A stretch of DNA of 64,000 bases from Chloroflexi bacterium CFX4. Its GTDB lineage: Bacteria > Chloroflexota > Anaerolineae > Aggregatilineales > UBA2796. Location: positions 124,001-188,000 of the forward strand of contig QWHC01000011.1 of assembly GCA_021404685.1 (NCBI GenBank). Reading direction: 5' to 3'. Every line of letters begins with the position of its first letter. Within the stretch, counting starts at the first letter, position 1. The notes under the pieces are model-generated. The model saw nothing but the letters and a program-made list of their open reading frames with translations, was not told the DNA's origin and did no database searches. Below, one piece after another: positions 1 through 7,968 of this stretch. A program made the position numbers and the translations under genes.

Positions 1-164
1 CATTTGTTATGTTCACCATTAAGGCGCTTGACGCCGCTGCCCTTGACCATGACCACGCTGATCTGATGACGCCCCTGCCAAGAACGCGATTGCATCTCGG
101 TTGGGCTTGTCCGCACTGCGGCGCAGCCCTGCATAGGCTTGTGAAGGGCAAATTCACCCTGCAT
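1..164 (-). CDS. possible 5' end of a gene running off the left edge
   Basis: An uninterrupted minus-strand frame starts at the ATG at 162-164 (or the ATG at 93-95) and stays open to base 1, giving about 54 residues; its end is outside the window. Arginine codons in this frame are CGN, as in the clear genes here, and the segment near 25-75 reads like protein (SVVMVKGSGVKRLNG). I do not recognise a family and see no clear ribosome binding site. The plus-strand frame over the same bases is also open (3-173) but uses AGA, AGG and CGA arginine codons that are rare in this window. The call rests on composition only. Confidence 0.25.
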   Translation of the reverse strand, partial: MQGEFALHKPMQGCAAVRTSPTEMQSRSWQGRHQISVVMVKGSGVKRLNGEHNK

Positions 165-168
165 CGCT

Positions 169-203
169 TATAATTGGGTGTGTAACCTGCTTTGCAAAAA
201 GGA
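169..203 (+). promoter_or_regulatory. candidate -10 and ribosome binding site of the aldo/keto reductase gene
   Basis: A perfect TATAAT lies at 169-174 and an AAAAAGGA ribosome binding site at 196-203, eight bases before the ATG at 212. I see no convincing -35 at 16-18 bp spacing, so the promoter part is tentative. Confidence 0.35.
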
Positions 204-211
204 TTTTTTCT

Positions 212-1192
212 ATGCAATACAGAAGGCTTGGCTCAGCCGGCATGAAGGTCAGTGCGCTCAGCTTTGGCGGCTGGATCAACTATGGTGAGGGCAAAGTTGC
301 CGAAGAGGAAGCGCGCCGCGTTGTCGAATACGCCTATGCCAACGGCGTGAACTACTTCGACTTGGCAGATATTTACGGGCGTGGTGAGGCTGAAAAGCAA
401 ATGGGTGCGGTGCTGAAACAGTTTCCGCGCCATACGCTGGTGATCGCCACCAAAGTTTATTGGTCAATGAGCGATGACATCAATGATCGTGGCTTATCAC
501 GCAAGCATATCTTCGAGAGCATTGATAAATCGCTGCAACGGCTCGGCACAGATTACGTGGATATGTATTTCTGCCACCGTCCCGACCCTGAGACGCCGAT
601 GATCGAGACGATCCGCGCTATGGATGATCTGATCCGCATGGGCAAGGTGCTGTACTGGGGAACGTCGGTGTGGTCAGGCGCACAACTGCGCGAGGCGTGC
701 GCGTTATGTGAGCGCTACGGCTTGTATCCGCCGCAGGTGGAACAGCCGCAGTATTCAATGCTCTACCGTGAGCATTTCGAGACCGACATCCTGCCAACGG
801 CGGTGCAGCATGGCATCGGCTTGGTGCTGTGGTCGCCGCTTGCCTTCGGCATGTTGACGGGCAAATATGATGAAGGCGTGCCAGCCGATTCGCGCTTTGC
901 GCGTGAGGACTGGGCGAAAGAGCGCATGATGACCGAAGAAAACGTCCAGCGCGTGCGGAATTTGAAGCAGATCGCTGATGATCTGGGCGTGACGCGCTCT
1001 CAGCTTGCGCTGGCGTGGACGCTACGCCACAGCGGCGTCTCCAGCGCGATCATGGGTGCCACGAAGGTCAGCCAGCTTGAGGATAACCTGAAGGCGGCTA
1101 ACCTGAAGCTCTCGGAGGAGGTGTTGCGCGCCATTGAGGGCGCTTTGGGCAACCGTCCGCTGAGCGTGCAGCCTGTGGGCAGCGCCGAATAA
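212..1192 (+). CDS. aldo/keto reductase
   Basis: An NADPH-dependent aldo/keto reductase of the (beta/alpha)8-barrel superfamily, closest in pattern to the AKR6/AKR11 group (voltage-gated K+ channel beta-subunit and YhdN/YajO-like enzymes). These reduce aldehydes or ketones in the cytosol; the substrate cannot be read from sequence. The catalytic tetrad is visible: Asp50 and Tyr55 in FDLADIYG, Lys81 in IATKVYW and His122 in YFCHRP. The C-terminal cofactor-binding stretch (SSAIMGATKVSQLEDN) is also present. At 326 residues it has full family length. The start is fixed by an AAAAAGGA site eight bases upstream. It is followed 28 bases later by a strong intrinsic terminator, so it is probably monocistronic. 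Confidence 0.9.
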   Translation: MQYRRLGSAGMKVSALSFGGWINYGEGKVAEEEARRVVEYAYANGVNYFDLADIYGRGEAEKQMGAVLKQFPRHTLVIATKVYWSMSDDINDRGLSRKHIFESIDKSLQRLGTDYVDMYFCHRPDPETPMIETIRAMDDLIRMGKVLYWGTSVWSGAQLREACALCERYGLYPPQVEQPQYSMLYREHFETDILPTAVQHGIGLVLWSPLAFGMLTGKYDEGVPADSRFAREDWAKERMMTEENVQRVRNLKQIADDLGVTRSQLALAWTLRHSGVSSAIMGATKVSQLEDNLKAANLKLSEEVLRAIEGALGNRPLSVQPVGSAE

Positions 1193-1220
1193 ACAGACGC
1201 CACACACCTGAAAAGTTGAG

Positions 1221-1252
1221 ATGCCGCACAATGTTGTTGTGCGGCATTTTTT
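1221..1252 (+). terminator. intrinsic terminator after the aldo/keto reductase
   Basis: A perfect 11-bp stem (ATGCCGCACAA at 1221-1231 with TTGTGCGGCAT at 1237-1247), a 5-base loop and a run of six T at 1247-1252. It is one of the few classical Rho-independent terminators in the window. Confidence 0.9.
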
Positions 1253-1326
1253 ACACGTGCTTAACGCACACTTAATGGTAAGTTGGTATGGTCTTGAGCC
1301 ACAACAAACTAGCAGGGAGGGCGTAT

Positions 1327-1890
1327 ATGGCTAACTTTGCCGAGCGCAACCGCGAAGTGCTGCAACTTCTGCATAATTCGGAAATCGTCTTCACACAAGG
1401 CAACCGAAAGTTGTTCAATCGGCTGCGCGAAAATAAACCAATCTCAATGCTCGACCTGCCGCTTAGTCTGTTGGTAGGCGTGTTTCTGTGCTTGCTAGGC
1501 GGCTTCTTGCTTCTGATTGCGATCGCACCTACACAGCGCCTGAAAATCGAAGGCTCGCCTGAAATTGCGCTGGTATTCGCTGTTGGCTTGCTGCTCTTCG
1601 GACTAGGCTTACTCTTTGGGGCAGCCAACTACGCAGATCGCATGACGCGGCTTTGGCGAGAAGGCGTGCTGCTCATTGGTGAAGTAACCAACGTGAAGCG
1701 TGAATGGGGAAAAGATTCGGATGGTGATCCCGAAACGAGATTTCACATGTCCTATCGCTTCGATCCACCCAATGGCGACGCCATTTTCGGGAAACACACA
1801 CATGCCGTAGCAGGGCATAGCCAAGAAGACTATAGCGACAAGAAATTCTTGATGCTCTATCGCTCCGAGCGCGACACGCTGATGTTTTAG
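1327..1890 (+). CDS. DUF3592-like membrane protein
   Basis: A 187-residue protein of unknown function. The ATG at 1327 is preceded by AGGGAGG; an upstream in-frame start at 1288 lacks such a site. Two hydrophobic helices lie at about residues 44-67 and 80-100. They are followed by a soluble C-terminal domain with a GEVTNV...YRFDPPNGD...LMLYRSE pattern, which resembles the DUF3592 fold found in many bacterial two-helix membrane proteins. The amphipathic N-terminus and the C-terminal domain probably lie on the same side of the membrane. It stands alone between a terminator and the photolyase gene, so context gives no function. The family assignment is by pattern only. Confidence 0.6.
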   Translation: MANFAERNREVLQLLHNSEIVFTQGNRKLFNRLRENKPISMLDLPLSLLVGVFLCLLGGFLLLIAIAPTQRLKIEGSPEIALVFAVGLLLFGLGLLFGAANYADRMTRLWREGVLLIGEVTNVKREWGKDSDGDPETRFHMSYRFDPPNGDAIFGKHTHAVAGHSQEDYSDKKFLMLYRSERDTLMF

Positions 1891-1969
1891 TGCCGAACGG
1901 TGTTGCCATTTAGCGCACCATACTGCGAAACTCTCTACACTGCAACCTGTGTGAGGATTTTCGTGAAGT

Positions 1970-3418
1970 ATGACTCGCCTACTTTGGTGGCTGCGCCGCG
2001 ACCTGCGCCTGAACGACAATGCTGCGCTGTATTATGCGCTCATGCGCGCTCAGCATGTGCTGCCCGTCTTTGTGCTTGATCCGACCCTGCTGAATGCCGA
2101 CCGTTTGCGCGGTGCGCGGATGGCGTGGCTTTTTGAGTCCTTGCGCGCCATAGACGCTTCGCTGCGTGCCTATGGATCGCGCTTGATCGTCCGCGAAGGC
2201 AGCCCTGATCAGGTGCTGCTCAGCCTGTGCGCCGAAAGTGGTGCAGCAGGCGTCATCTTCAACCGCGATTACAGCCCTTACGCCGCTCAGCGCGATGCAG
2301 CCGTGAAGCGTGCCTTTGGTCAACGCAGCCTGATCGCGCAGGACTGCGCCGATCTGCTCATTCACGAGCCGAACGCGGTGCCAAGCAAAAGCGGCAGCCC
2401 TTATGATGTCTATTCGCCGTTTCGCCGAGCATGGGAAGCACTGCCTAAGCCTGATCCGTACACCATTACCGACGCGATGCGCGCAAAATTAGGCTTGCCC
2501 GCTGAGCTTGCCAACTTGCACAGTTTGCCTATTCCGATTGCTGAGCAGCCTGCACCACAGCCCATCGGCGCGCCAACGGAGGCAGAGGCGCAGCGCCGTT
2601 TGGCACAATTCATCGCCGCGCCGATCTACCGCTACCACGAACGGCGCGATCTGATGGCTGAAGATGGCACCTCTGCGCTTAGCCCCTACCTGCGCTTTGG
2701 CATGATCAGCGCACGGACGTGCTACCACGCCGCTCAGCAGGCACGCGCCGCCGCTGCGGATGAATCGGCGCGCAAGGGCGTGGATGTTTGGGTCAGCGAG
2801 ATCGTCTGGCGTGAATTTTACTATCAGGTGTTGGCGCGCTATCCGCATAGCGTGCGCCACAACTTCCGTCCCGCCTACGACGCCGTGCAGTGGGAAGATG
2901 ATCCCGCGCACCTTGCCGCCTGGCGCGAAGGGCGCACCGGCTACCCGGTGGTGGATGCCGCCATTCATCAACTGCTGCACACAGGCTGGATGCACAACCG
3001 CACGCGCATGATTGTTGCCTCCTTCCTGTGCAAAGACTTGCTGTGCGATTGGCGGCACGGCGAACGGTTCTTCATGCAGCACTTGCTTGATGGTGATGTG
3101 GCAAACAATGTGGGCGGCTGGCAATGGACGGCTGGCACAGGCACGGATGCGGCGCCCTATTTCCGCATTTTTAATCCCGTCGCGCAGTCAGAGAAGTTCG
3201 ATCCCGAAGGCAACTACATTCGGCGCTGGCTGCCCGCCTTGGCAAAGTTGCCCACGAAGTTCATTCACGCGCCGTTCACCATGAGCGCGGCAGACCAGCG
3301 GCATTTGGGTGTGCAGCTTGGGCGCGATTATCCGCTGCCGATTGTGGATCACGGCGCACAGCGCGAAAAGGCACTGCGGATGTATGGCGCAGCCAAACAA
3401 GCGAAGGATAAAGCCTAG
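1970..3418 (+). CDS. phrB: deoxyribodipyrimidine photolyase (class I, cryptochrome/photolyase family)
   Basis: A light-driven FAD enzyme that splits cyclobutane pyrimidine dimers in DNA. Residues 1-130 form the N-terminal alpha/beta antenna domain, beginning with the typical WWLRRDLRLNDN motif. The all-helical FAD-binding domain follows from about residue 205. The family signatures are intact: TGWMHNRTRM near residue 337, then NNVGGWQWTAGTGTDAAPY and FRIFNP near 375-405. The protein has 482 residues, normal for the class. It could in principle be a cryptochrome, but bacterial proteins with this complete signature are usually CPD photolyases. Its TAG stop shares the tetranucleotide CTAG with the stop of the convergent gene at 3415. 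Confidence 0.93.
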   Translation: MTRLLWWLRRDLRLNDNAALYYALMRAQHVLPVFVLDPTLLNADRLRGARMAWLFESLRAIDASLRAYGSRLIVREGSPDQVLLSLCAESGAAGVIFNRDYSPYAAQRDAAVKRAFGQRSLIAQDCADLLIHEPNAVPSKSGSPYDVYSPFRRAWEALPKPDPYTITDAMRAKLGLPAELANLHSLPIPIAEQPAPQPIGAPTEAEAQRRLAQFIAAPIYRYHERRDLMAEDGTSALSPYLRFGMISARTCYHAAQQARAAAADESARKGVDVWVSEIVWREFYYQVLARYPHSVRHNFRPAYDAVQWEDDPAHLAAWREGRTGYPVVDAAIHQLLHTGWMHNRTRMIVASFLCKDLLCDWRHGERFFMQHLLDGDVANNVGGWQWTAGTGTDAAPYFRIFNPVAQSEKFDPEGNYIRRWLPALAKLPTKFIHAPFTMSAADQRHLGVQLGRDYPLPIVDHGAQREKALRMYGAAKQAKDKA

Positions 3419-3894
3419 AACACAATCGTATCATCGGGATCGTGCGGACTGTTGGGATCATCGGGATCATTCTCGCCCAGCAAGACGAAGATCAGCACAC
3501 CTAGCGAGGCGATGATAAAACTGCCGATCATGCCGCCTGTCTGCCAAGGCCCGAGCGTTGGGCGCTGCCCGATCAGCGGTGAGTTTGAGCCAAAGCCCAG
3601 CACATCTGCCAAGCCGATTGCCGTTGCCAACACAATGCCCGTCATGCTCAGGCGAACGCCGATTTTTTGGGCAAGGTTGTGCCGCCGATTTGGATAGTAG
3701 GTGGCTTGGGCAAAGATATACACACCACTGATCAGGGTGGAGAAGCCCGCCAAGATGACCAGCACCTGCAACACACCGACGCCGGCGCTTGCCTCCAAGC
3801 CAATCACGCTTGGAAACAGCCCGATAAAGGTGACCACGCCGCCTAGCAGCGCAACGGCAATGCCCAATTGTGCGAACTTGTGCGAGTTATCCAT
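3415..3894 (-). CDS. small four-helix membrane protein
   Basis: A 159-residue protein with four predicted transmembrane helices (about residues 10-30, 38-60, 80-102 and 120-140). It ends in an acidic tail rich in Asp, Pro and Asn (NDPDDPNSPHDPDD) that probably lies in the cytoplasm. The ATG at 3894 is chosen because GAGAG sits five bases upstream; a longer frame to 3930 would overlap the promoter. I do not recognise a family. It has its own -10 (TGTTATACT at 3934-3942) and is convergent with the photolyase gene, overlapping it by four bases. Confidence 0.7.
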   Translation of the reverse strand: MDNSHKFAQLGIAVALLGGVVTFIGLFPSVIGLEASAGVGVLQVLVILAGFSTLISGVYIFAQATYYPNRRHNLAQKIGVRLSMTGIVLATAIGLADVLGFGSNSPLIGQRPTLGPWQTGGMIGSFIIASLGVLIFVLLGENDPDDPNSPHDPDDTIVF

Positions 3895-3933
3895 GATCTC
3901 TCTTGCTGCGCGGCACTCGGATAGCGCCAACGC

Positions 3934-3942
3934 AGTATAACA
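3934..3942 (-). promoter_or_regulatory. extended -10 of the 3415-3894 gene
   Basis: Read on the minus strand the bases are TGTTATACT, a TGn-extended -10, about 38 bases before the start codon. The same TATACT core precedes five other genes here. Confidence 0.5.
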
Positions 3943-3989
3943 CGCTTAGGGCATTTTGGCGCGCTGCGGCGGCGTGGCTTGCGAACCGC

Positions 3990-4376
3990 CTACACTTCCC
4001 AGACCGATTGCCCGCTCAGGATGCGTGCGAGTTGGTCGGGAAAGCGCTGCACGTCCAGCGGTTTGCCCAAAAAGCTGTGAAAGCCATGCTGACGGACGCG
4101 CTCAATCTCGCTGGTATGCACGCTGTACGCCACGATTGGCACGCCGTGCAAGTTCGGGTGTGCGCTGAGGCTGCCAATCAGGTTGAAGCCATTGCCGTTT
4201 GGAAATTCCAGATCAAGGAAGACCACTTGCAGCGGCGGCAAATTATCAAGGATGGCTAAGGCCTCTTTGGTAGAGCGCACAGCGGTATAGGTGATACCTT
4301 GCTGGGTTAGCAGCATGACCAAAACATCAATGTTGAGCTGATTATCGTCAATGATGAGCGCGTGTGAGCTATTCAT
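3990..4376 (-). CDS. stand-alone receiver protein, last gene of the kinase operon
   Basis: A 128-residue CheY-like receiver with no output domain. The acidic pocket is Asp10 and Asp11, the phospho-acceptor is Asp55 (VVFLDLEF), the switch residue is Ser85 and the conserved Lys is Lys105 (LGKPLD). It likely relays phosphate from the histidine kinase at 5861-7816 or acts by protein contact. It is the fifth and last gene of that operon, 22 bases after the preceding receiver gene. The tail GQSVWEV resembles the tails of the two other receivers in the operon (GQPIWHLI and GETVWHIA), which marks them as one subfamily. Confidence 0.88.
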   Translation of the reverse strand: MNSSHALIIDDNQLNIDVLVMLLTQQGITYTAVRSTKEALAILDNLPPLQVVFLDLEFPNGNGFNLIGSLSAHPNLHGVPIVAYSVHTSEIERVRQHGFHSFLGKPLDVQRFPDQLARILSGQSVWEV

Positions 4377-4398
4377 GCTGAATACTCCTTGTGCAGCA

Positions 4399-4806
4399 TT
4401 AGATGAGATGCCAAATGGGTTGACCGTTCAGGACGGCGGCGATTTGCAGCGGAAAATCGCGCAGGTTGATCGGCTTGCTGATGAAGCCAGCAAAGCCTTT
4501 GGTGCGTGTTTTGGGCAGTTCAACGGCAGGGTCGGAGGCAGAGATTGCCACAATGGGAATTTGGGCAAAGGCTGGCTCGGCACGGATAACATCATAGACA
4601 TCGTAGCCGCTCACGCCGTTTGGGAACATTAAATCCAGCAGGATCAGCTCTATCGGCGCGAAGGCGTGCAGCCGCGGCAGCACTTCGCGTCCGCCCCAGC
4701 GCTCAAAGCCCATCACGGCACCTTCGCGCTCCAGGATCAACTGAACAATTGCCCGATTTTTCATGTCATCTTCAAAGTAGAAGATGCGTTTTTCCTTTAG
4801 GATCAT
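4399..4806 (-). CDS. stand-alone receiver protein
   Basis: A 135-residue response-regulator receiver domain without an output domain. It has acidic residues Asp13/Asp14, phospho-acceptor Asp58 (ILLDLMFPNG), switch residue Ser89 (VAISAS) and Lys111 (ISKPINL). It is the fourth gene of the kinase-receiver-HEAT-receiver-receiver operon, 29 bases after the HEAT gene. The loop after the phosphorylation site (LDLMFPNG) is close to LDLEFPNG in the next receiver, so the two probably arose by duplication. Confidence 0.88.
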   Translation of the reverse strand: MILKEKRIFYFEDDMKNRAIVQLILEREGAVMGFERWGGREVLPRLHAFAPIELILLDLMFPNGVSGYDVYDVIRAEPAFAQIPIVAISASDPAVELPKTRTKGFAGFISKPINLRDFPLQIAAVLNGQPIWHLI

Positions 4807-4835
4807 GGTAAAGTCCTCTGCGGAAAGCGCTATGG

Positions 4836-5447
4836 CTACGCCAACGTGCCGGTGTCATCCACCGAGACACCAAAGCTGGTTAGGCATTTGCGTGCGCGCT
4901 TGCGAACGTGCGGATCGGTATCTTCAAGATATTGGCGTGCGATGCTGATCAGGCGCTTATCGCCAAGTGTGCTGAGTGCCTGCAAAATCGTGGCGCGCAT
5001 GGTTGCCGAATCAGTCAGGGCGAGCAGTTCGATCAACTGCGGCACAGCCTCTACGGCCTTGAGTTCTTCTAAGATGGCGACAATCCGAAGCTGCACAATT
5101 GGATGGCAGGACGGCAAGGCTGCCACTAACGGCGCAACTGCCTCGTGTGGGTAGCGCTTGGCAAGCGCATTGGCAGCCGCATGACCCAACAGCGGATTTT
5201 CGGCGCGGACTGCCATCACCATCGGCACAAACCAACGTATATCGTCAATGTGGGCAAGGATGTTGGCGGCGCGCCAGCCACGCGGCAAGCGTGTGCAGGA
5301 TAAGGCGTCTATCAGCTCAGGCACCGCCAAGGTGCCATAAGCAAGCAGTTGGCGGGTTAGGGCGCTTGCCGCGAAGGGATCGGCGCTGTCGAGTTGATCG
5401 ATCAGCGACCGAATATGCGCTATGTCTTGCGTATCCTCAAACATCAA
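4836..5447 (-). CDS. HEAT-repeat protein in the receiver operon
   Basis: A 203-residue all-helical protein made of about five or six HEAT/PBS-lyase-type repeats, seen as recurring patterns such as VPELIDALS, VAPLVAALPS, VPQLIELLALTD and ARQYLEDTDPHVRKRARKCL. Such solenoids bind proteins and have no catalytic site of their own. It sits between receiver genes, 10 bases downstream of the receiver at 5458. It may therefore be a scaffold or target for the phosphorelay; that is inference from position. The ATG at 5447 is the natural start. Confidence 0.8.
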   Translation of the reverse strand: MMFEDTQDIAHIRSLIDQLDSADPFAASALTRQLLAYGTLAVPELIDALSCTRLPRGWRAANILAHIDDIRWFVPMVMAVRAENPLLGHAAANALAKRYPHEAVAPLVAALPSCHPIVQLRIVAILEELKAVEAVPQLIELLALTDSATMRATILQALSTLGDKRLISIARQYLEDTDPHVRKRARKCLTSFGVSVDDTGTLA

Positions 5448-5457
5448 TTAGGCTCCA

Positions 5458-5868
5458 CTAGGCAATATGCCAAACGGTCTCGCCGTTGGCAATGCGTTCC
5501 ATCAAAGCAGGGAATGTGCTGAAGCTCAGCGGCTTGGCGATGGCGCCGTTGAAGCCGCTTTGCCGCAGTTGGGCAACTTCCTCATTCATGACGCTGGCAG
5601 TGAGGGCGATGATCTGGGCGTTTTGGTAATCACTTTCAGCGCGCAAGTGCTGTAACATGCTGAAGCCATCCAAGGGCGCGACGTGAATATCCAGCAGGAT
5701 GACATTCGGCTGCGGCGCGAGCGCTTTCACACGCGCCATGAAGTCGTAACTATCGCTGAAGATGTGCAGCCGTTCGGCGGGAACACCCATGCCGCGCAGC
5801 AGGATCATCTGCATGATCTCTTGGCTCAGGGTGTCATCTTCCACGTAGAGGTAGGTTAGCTCACGCAT
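5458..5868 (-). CDS. stand-alone receiver protein coupled to the histidine kinase
   Basis: A 136-residue CheY-like receiver (acidic pair in YVEDD, phospho-acceptor in ILLDIHV, switch Thr in ALTAS, Lys in IAKPLS). Its ATG at 5866-5868 lies inside the end of the kinase gene. The two genes share the eight bases ATGCGTGA, so translation is probably coupled and this receiver is the likely direct partner of the kinase. A longer open frame extends upstream but would lie entirely inside the kinase gene. The tail GETVWHIA matches those of the other two receivers in the operon. Confidence 0.88.
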   Translation of the reverse strand: MRELTYLYVEDDTLSQEIMQMILLRGMGVPAERLHIFSDSYDFMARVKALAPQPNVILLDIHVAPLDGFSMLQHLRAESDYQNAQIIALTASVMNEEVAQLRQSGFNGAIAKPLSFSTFPALMERIANGETVWHIA

Positions 5869-7816
5869 ATGCCGCCTCGGATTTGGTGATAGGCGTCTCG
5901 ACTGCCTGCACGGGCAGTTCGATGAAGAAGGCTGAGCCTTCGCCAAGGGTGCTTTCCAGCCAGAGTTTGCCGCCGTGCGTTTCGGCAAGGCGCTTGGTGA
6001 TCGGCAAGCCAAGCCCAGTGCCGCCGGCGTGCTGCACGCCGCGTTCGGTTTGGCGGAAGGGCGCGAAGATGATCGCCTGCTCAGCTTCAGAGATACCGGG
6101 ACCGCTGTCAATCACAGCGAACAGCAGGTGGTCGCCGCGATTTTTGACGCTGAGCGTCACGCTGCCTTGCTCAGTGAATTTGATGGCGTTGGAGAGCAGG
6201 TTCAGCAGCATTTGGCGCAGGCGGCGGCGATCAACGCGCATATGCGGCAGATCGGCGTCAATATCTTTCACAAAGGTGATCGGGCGGTCGGCAATCAGGC
6301 TGTGCGTGGCAGCGATCACCTGCTGAATTTCGGCGTGCGGATCAACGTCATCCTCAAGGAACAGCGTCATCATGCCCGCCTCGATCTTGGTCATATCCAG
6401 CACGTCGTTGATGAGCGAGAGCAGATGGCGTCCGCTATCCAGCGATTTTTGCAGGGCGTCGCGTTGGGCGTCGTTCACTTCGCCCAACATGCCAAGCGCC
6501 ACAAAGTCCGTGAAGTTGAGGATGGCGTTCAGCGGCGTGCGGAGTTCATGGCTCATGCTTGCCAAAAACTGGCTTTTCATCTGATCTACGGCGCGCAGTT
6601 TTTCGGCAACCTGCACTTGCTCATGGTATAGGCGCGTGCGCTCGACAGCGGCGGCGGCAATATCGGCAACGGCGCGCAAGAAACGGCGCTCATCGTCGCT
6701 GTAGGTGCGCGGTGTGCTGCTGGTCACATTCAGGATGCCAATCACGCGCTCGCCCAGCACCAAACCAACCGCCATCATCGCTTGCACGCCGTTCTCACGG
6801 TAGAAGGCGATATCCTCTGGCGAGATCAAGGTGGTAGTGTTCATATCTTCCACCACCACGATTTCGCGCAGCGTCCAGTTTTCAAGGCGGTGTGCCTCAA
6901 AGCGCCTATCGCGTGCAACGGCTTGCGTTGCGTTGGCAGGGCGCAGCGCCACCATCTCAAAGTAGGTAGCGCTGCTTTTATCGAAGTTTTCGTAGAGCGC
7001 TAGACCGATATTCGCCTGCGGATCGTCCATATACTTGGCGATAGCCTCCACAATGCCGACGTAGCTCTGCACAGCATTGATGGACTGGCTGACCTGATAC
7101 AGCACTTCCGACTCGCGGTAAGCGCGCTCCACCTGTGCGGTGCGCTCTAACACGCGCTGTTCCAACAATGCTTCAGAGGCACGCAAAGCGGCGTTTGCCT
7201 GCTCAAGGCGGTGGCGGCGGCTGCGTTCCACACCTTGCAGATGGTTCATGAAGGTCAGCAGCATGGCGGTGGCGGCGGCGGTATATTGGACGGCGTAAAA
7301 AGCTCTGGTGAACGTCCAGCGCGGTGCATCCGCAAAGTTCACCAGCACAAGCATGGTGAGGGCGGAGGCAACTGCCAGCCACAGCACAAAGCGCGCATTG
7401 AAGAAGATAGCGGCAATCAGCAGCGTGATGATATTGAAATACACCAATGCGTCGCGGGTGGCGGGAATGAACGGCGTGATGGTGAAAATTGCCCATGTGA
7501 TCAAAACGACGACTAAGGCAGTATGGTTGGTTTTTCCGCTGCGGCGGTGATAGAGGTATAGACCCTTCGCGGTGATCAAGGCGGCTAAGGTTGCCCACGT
7601 ATCTGCACTGCGGATGGCAAGCGGGTTGTTGATGAGGATCAGCGCGATAATCACCCACCCAACGGGGATGATGATCAGCAGCAAGGCATTGAGTAGGCGT
7701 GCGCGGCGCTGTGCTTCATCATCCGTTAAGTGTGCTGGCGGCGCGGTCAGGCGCTGCCAAAAACGCGCAAACGAAGGATTTTCACCGTGCGGTGGTGTTG
7801 CATGTGTGACTTCCAT
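5861..7816 (-). CDS. membrane sensor histidine kinase with GAF domain
   Basis: A 651-residue sensor kinase. Residues 40-190 hold about five or six transmembrane helices, a coiled coil follows at 195-240, and a GAF domain spans roughly 240-395. The dimerisation domain carries His423 in SMSHELRTPLN. The ATPase domain has the N box around Asn543 (NLLSNAIKF), the G1 box DSGPGIS and the G2 box GTGLGLPI. It is the first gene of a five-gene operon with three single-domain receivers and a HEAT protein. The signal sensed is unknown: the membrane block is not a recognised sensor, and the GAF domain shows no obvious haem or bilin cysteine. A 29-base AT-rich palindrome lies 26 bases upstream of the start. 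Confidence 0.9.
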   Translation of the reverse strand: MEVTHATPPHGENPSFARFWQRLTAPPAHLTDDEAQRRARLLNALLLIIIPVGWVIIALILINNPLAIRSADTWATLAALITAKGLYLYHRRSGKTNHTALVVVLITWAIFTITPFIPATRDALVYFNIITLLIAAIFFNARFVLWLAVASALTMLVLVNFADAPRWTFTRAFYAVQYTAAATAMLLTFMNHLQGVERSRRHRLEQANAALRASEALLEQRVLERTAQVERAYRESEVLYQVSQSINAVQSYVGIVEAIAKYMDDPQANIGLALYENFDKSSATYFEMVALRPANATQAVARDRRFEAHRLENWTLREIVVVEDMNTTTLISPEDIAFYRENGVQAMMAVGLVLGERVIGILNVTSSTPRTYSDDERRFLRAVADIAAAAVERTRLYHEQVQVAEKLRAVDQMKSQFLASMSHELRTPLNAILNFTDFVALGMLGEVNDAQRDALQKSLDSGRHLLSLINDVLDMTKIEAGMMTLFLEDDVDPHAEIQQVIAATHSLIADRPITFVKDIDADLPHMRVDRRRLRQMLLNLLSNAIKFTEQGSVTLSVKNRGDHLLFAVIDSGPGISEAEQAIIFAPFRQTERGVQHAGGTGLGLPITKRLAETHGGKLWLESTLGEGSAFFIELPVQAVETPITKSEAAYA

Positions 7817-7841
7817 AGCAAGTACAGAAACTCCTACCCTT

Positions 7842-7870
7842 CGCTCTTATATATAATATATATGAGAGCG
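7842..7870. promoter_or_regulatory. 29-base AT-rich palindrome upstream of the kinase operon
   Basis: CGCTCT at 7842-7847 is mirrored by AGAGCG at 7865-7870. The 17 bases between are an almost perfect TA-alternating palindrome centred on 7856, with one T/G mismatch pair. The inner part resembles -10 hexamers (TATATA, TATAAT), so a bound regulator would cover the promoter of the operon starting at 7816. Confidence 0.55.
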
Positions 7871-7968
7871 TTCTCATTTTCTAAAGGATATGCCTAGTTT
7901 GGCGGCAGGTCTAGCTGGCTATTTGGAGAGTTCTAGCCAATGCCTACCTAGCCAAACAGATAGGTGGT

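Noticed and set aside
3-173. Plus-strand open frame with a CPHCG zinc-ribbon-like motif at the left edge
   Set aside because: It uses AGA, AGG and CGA arginine codons that clear genes here avoid, and overlaps the likely promoter of the aldo/keto reductase. The opposite strand reads better.
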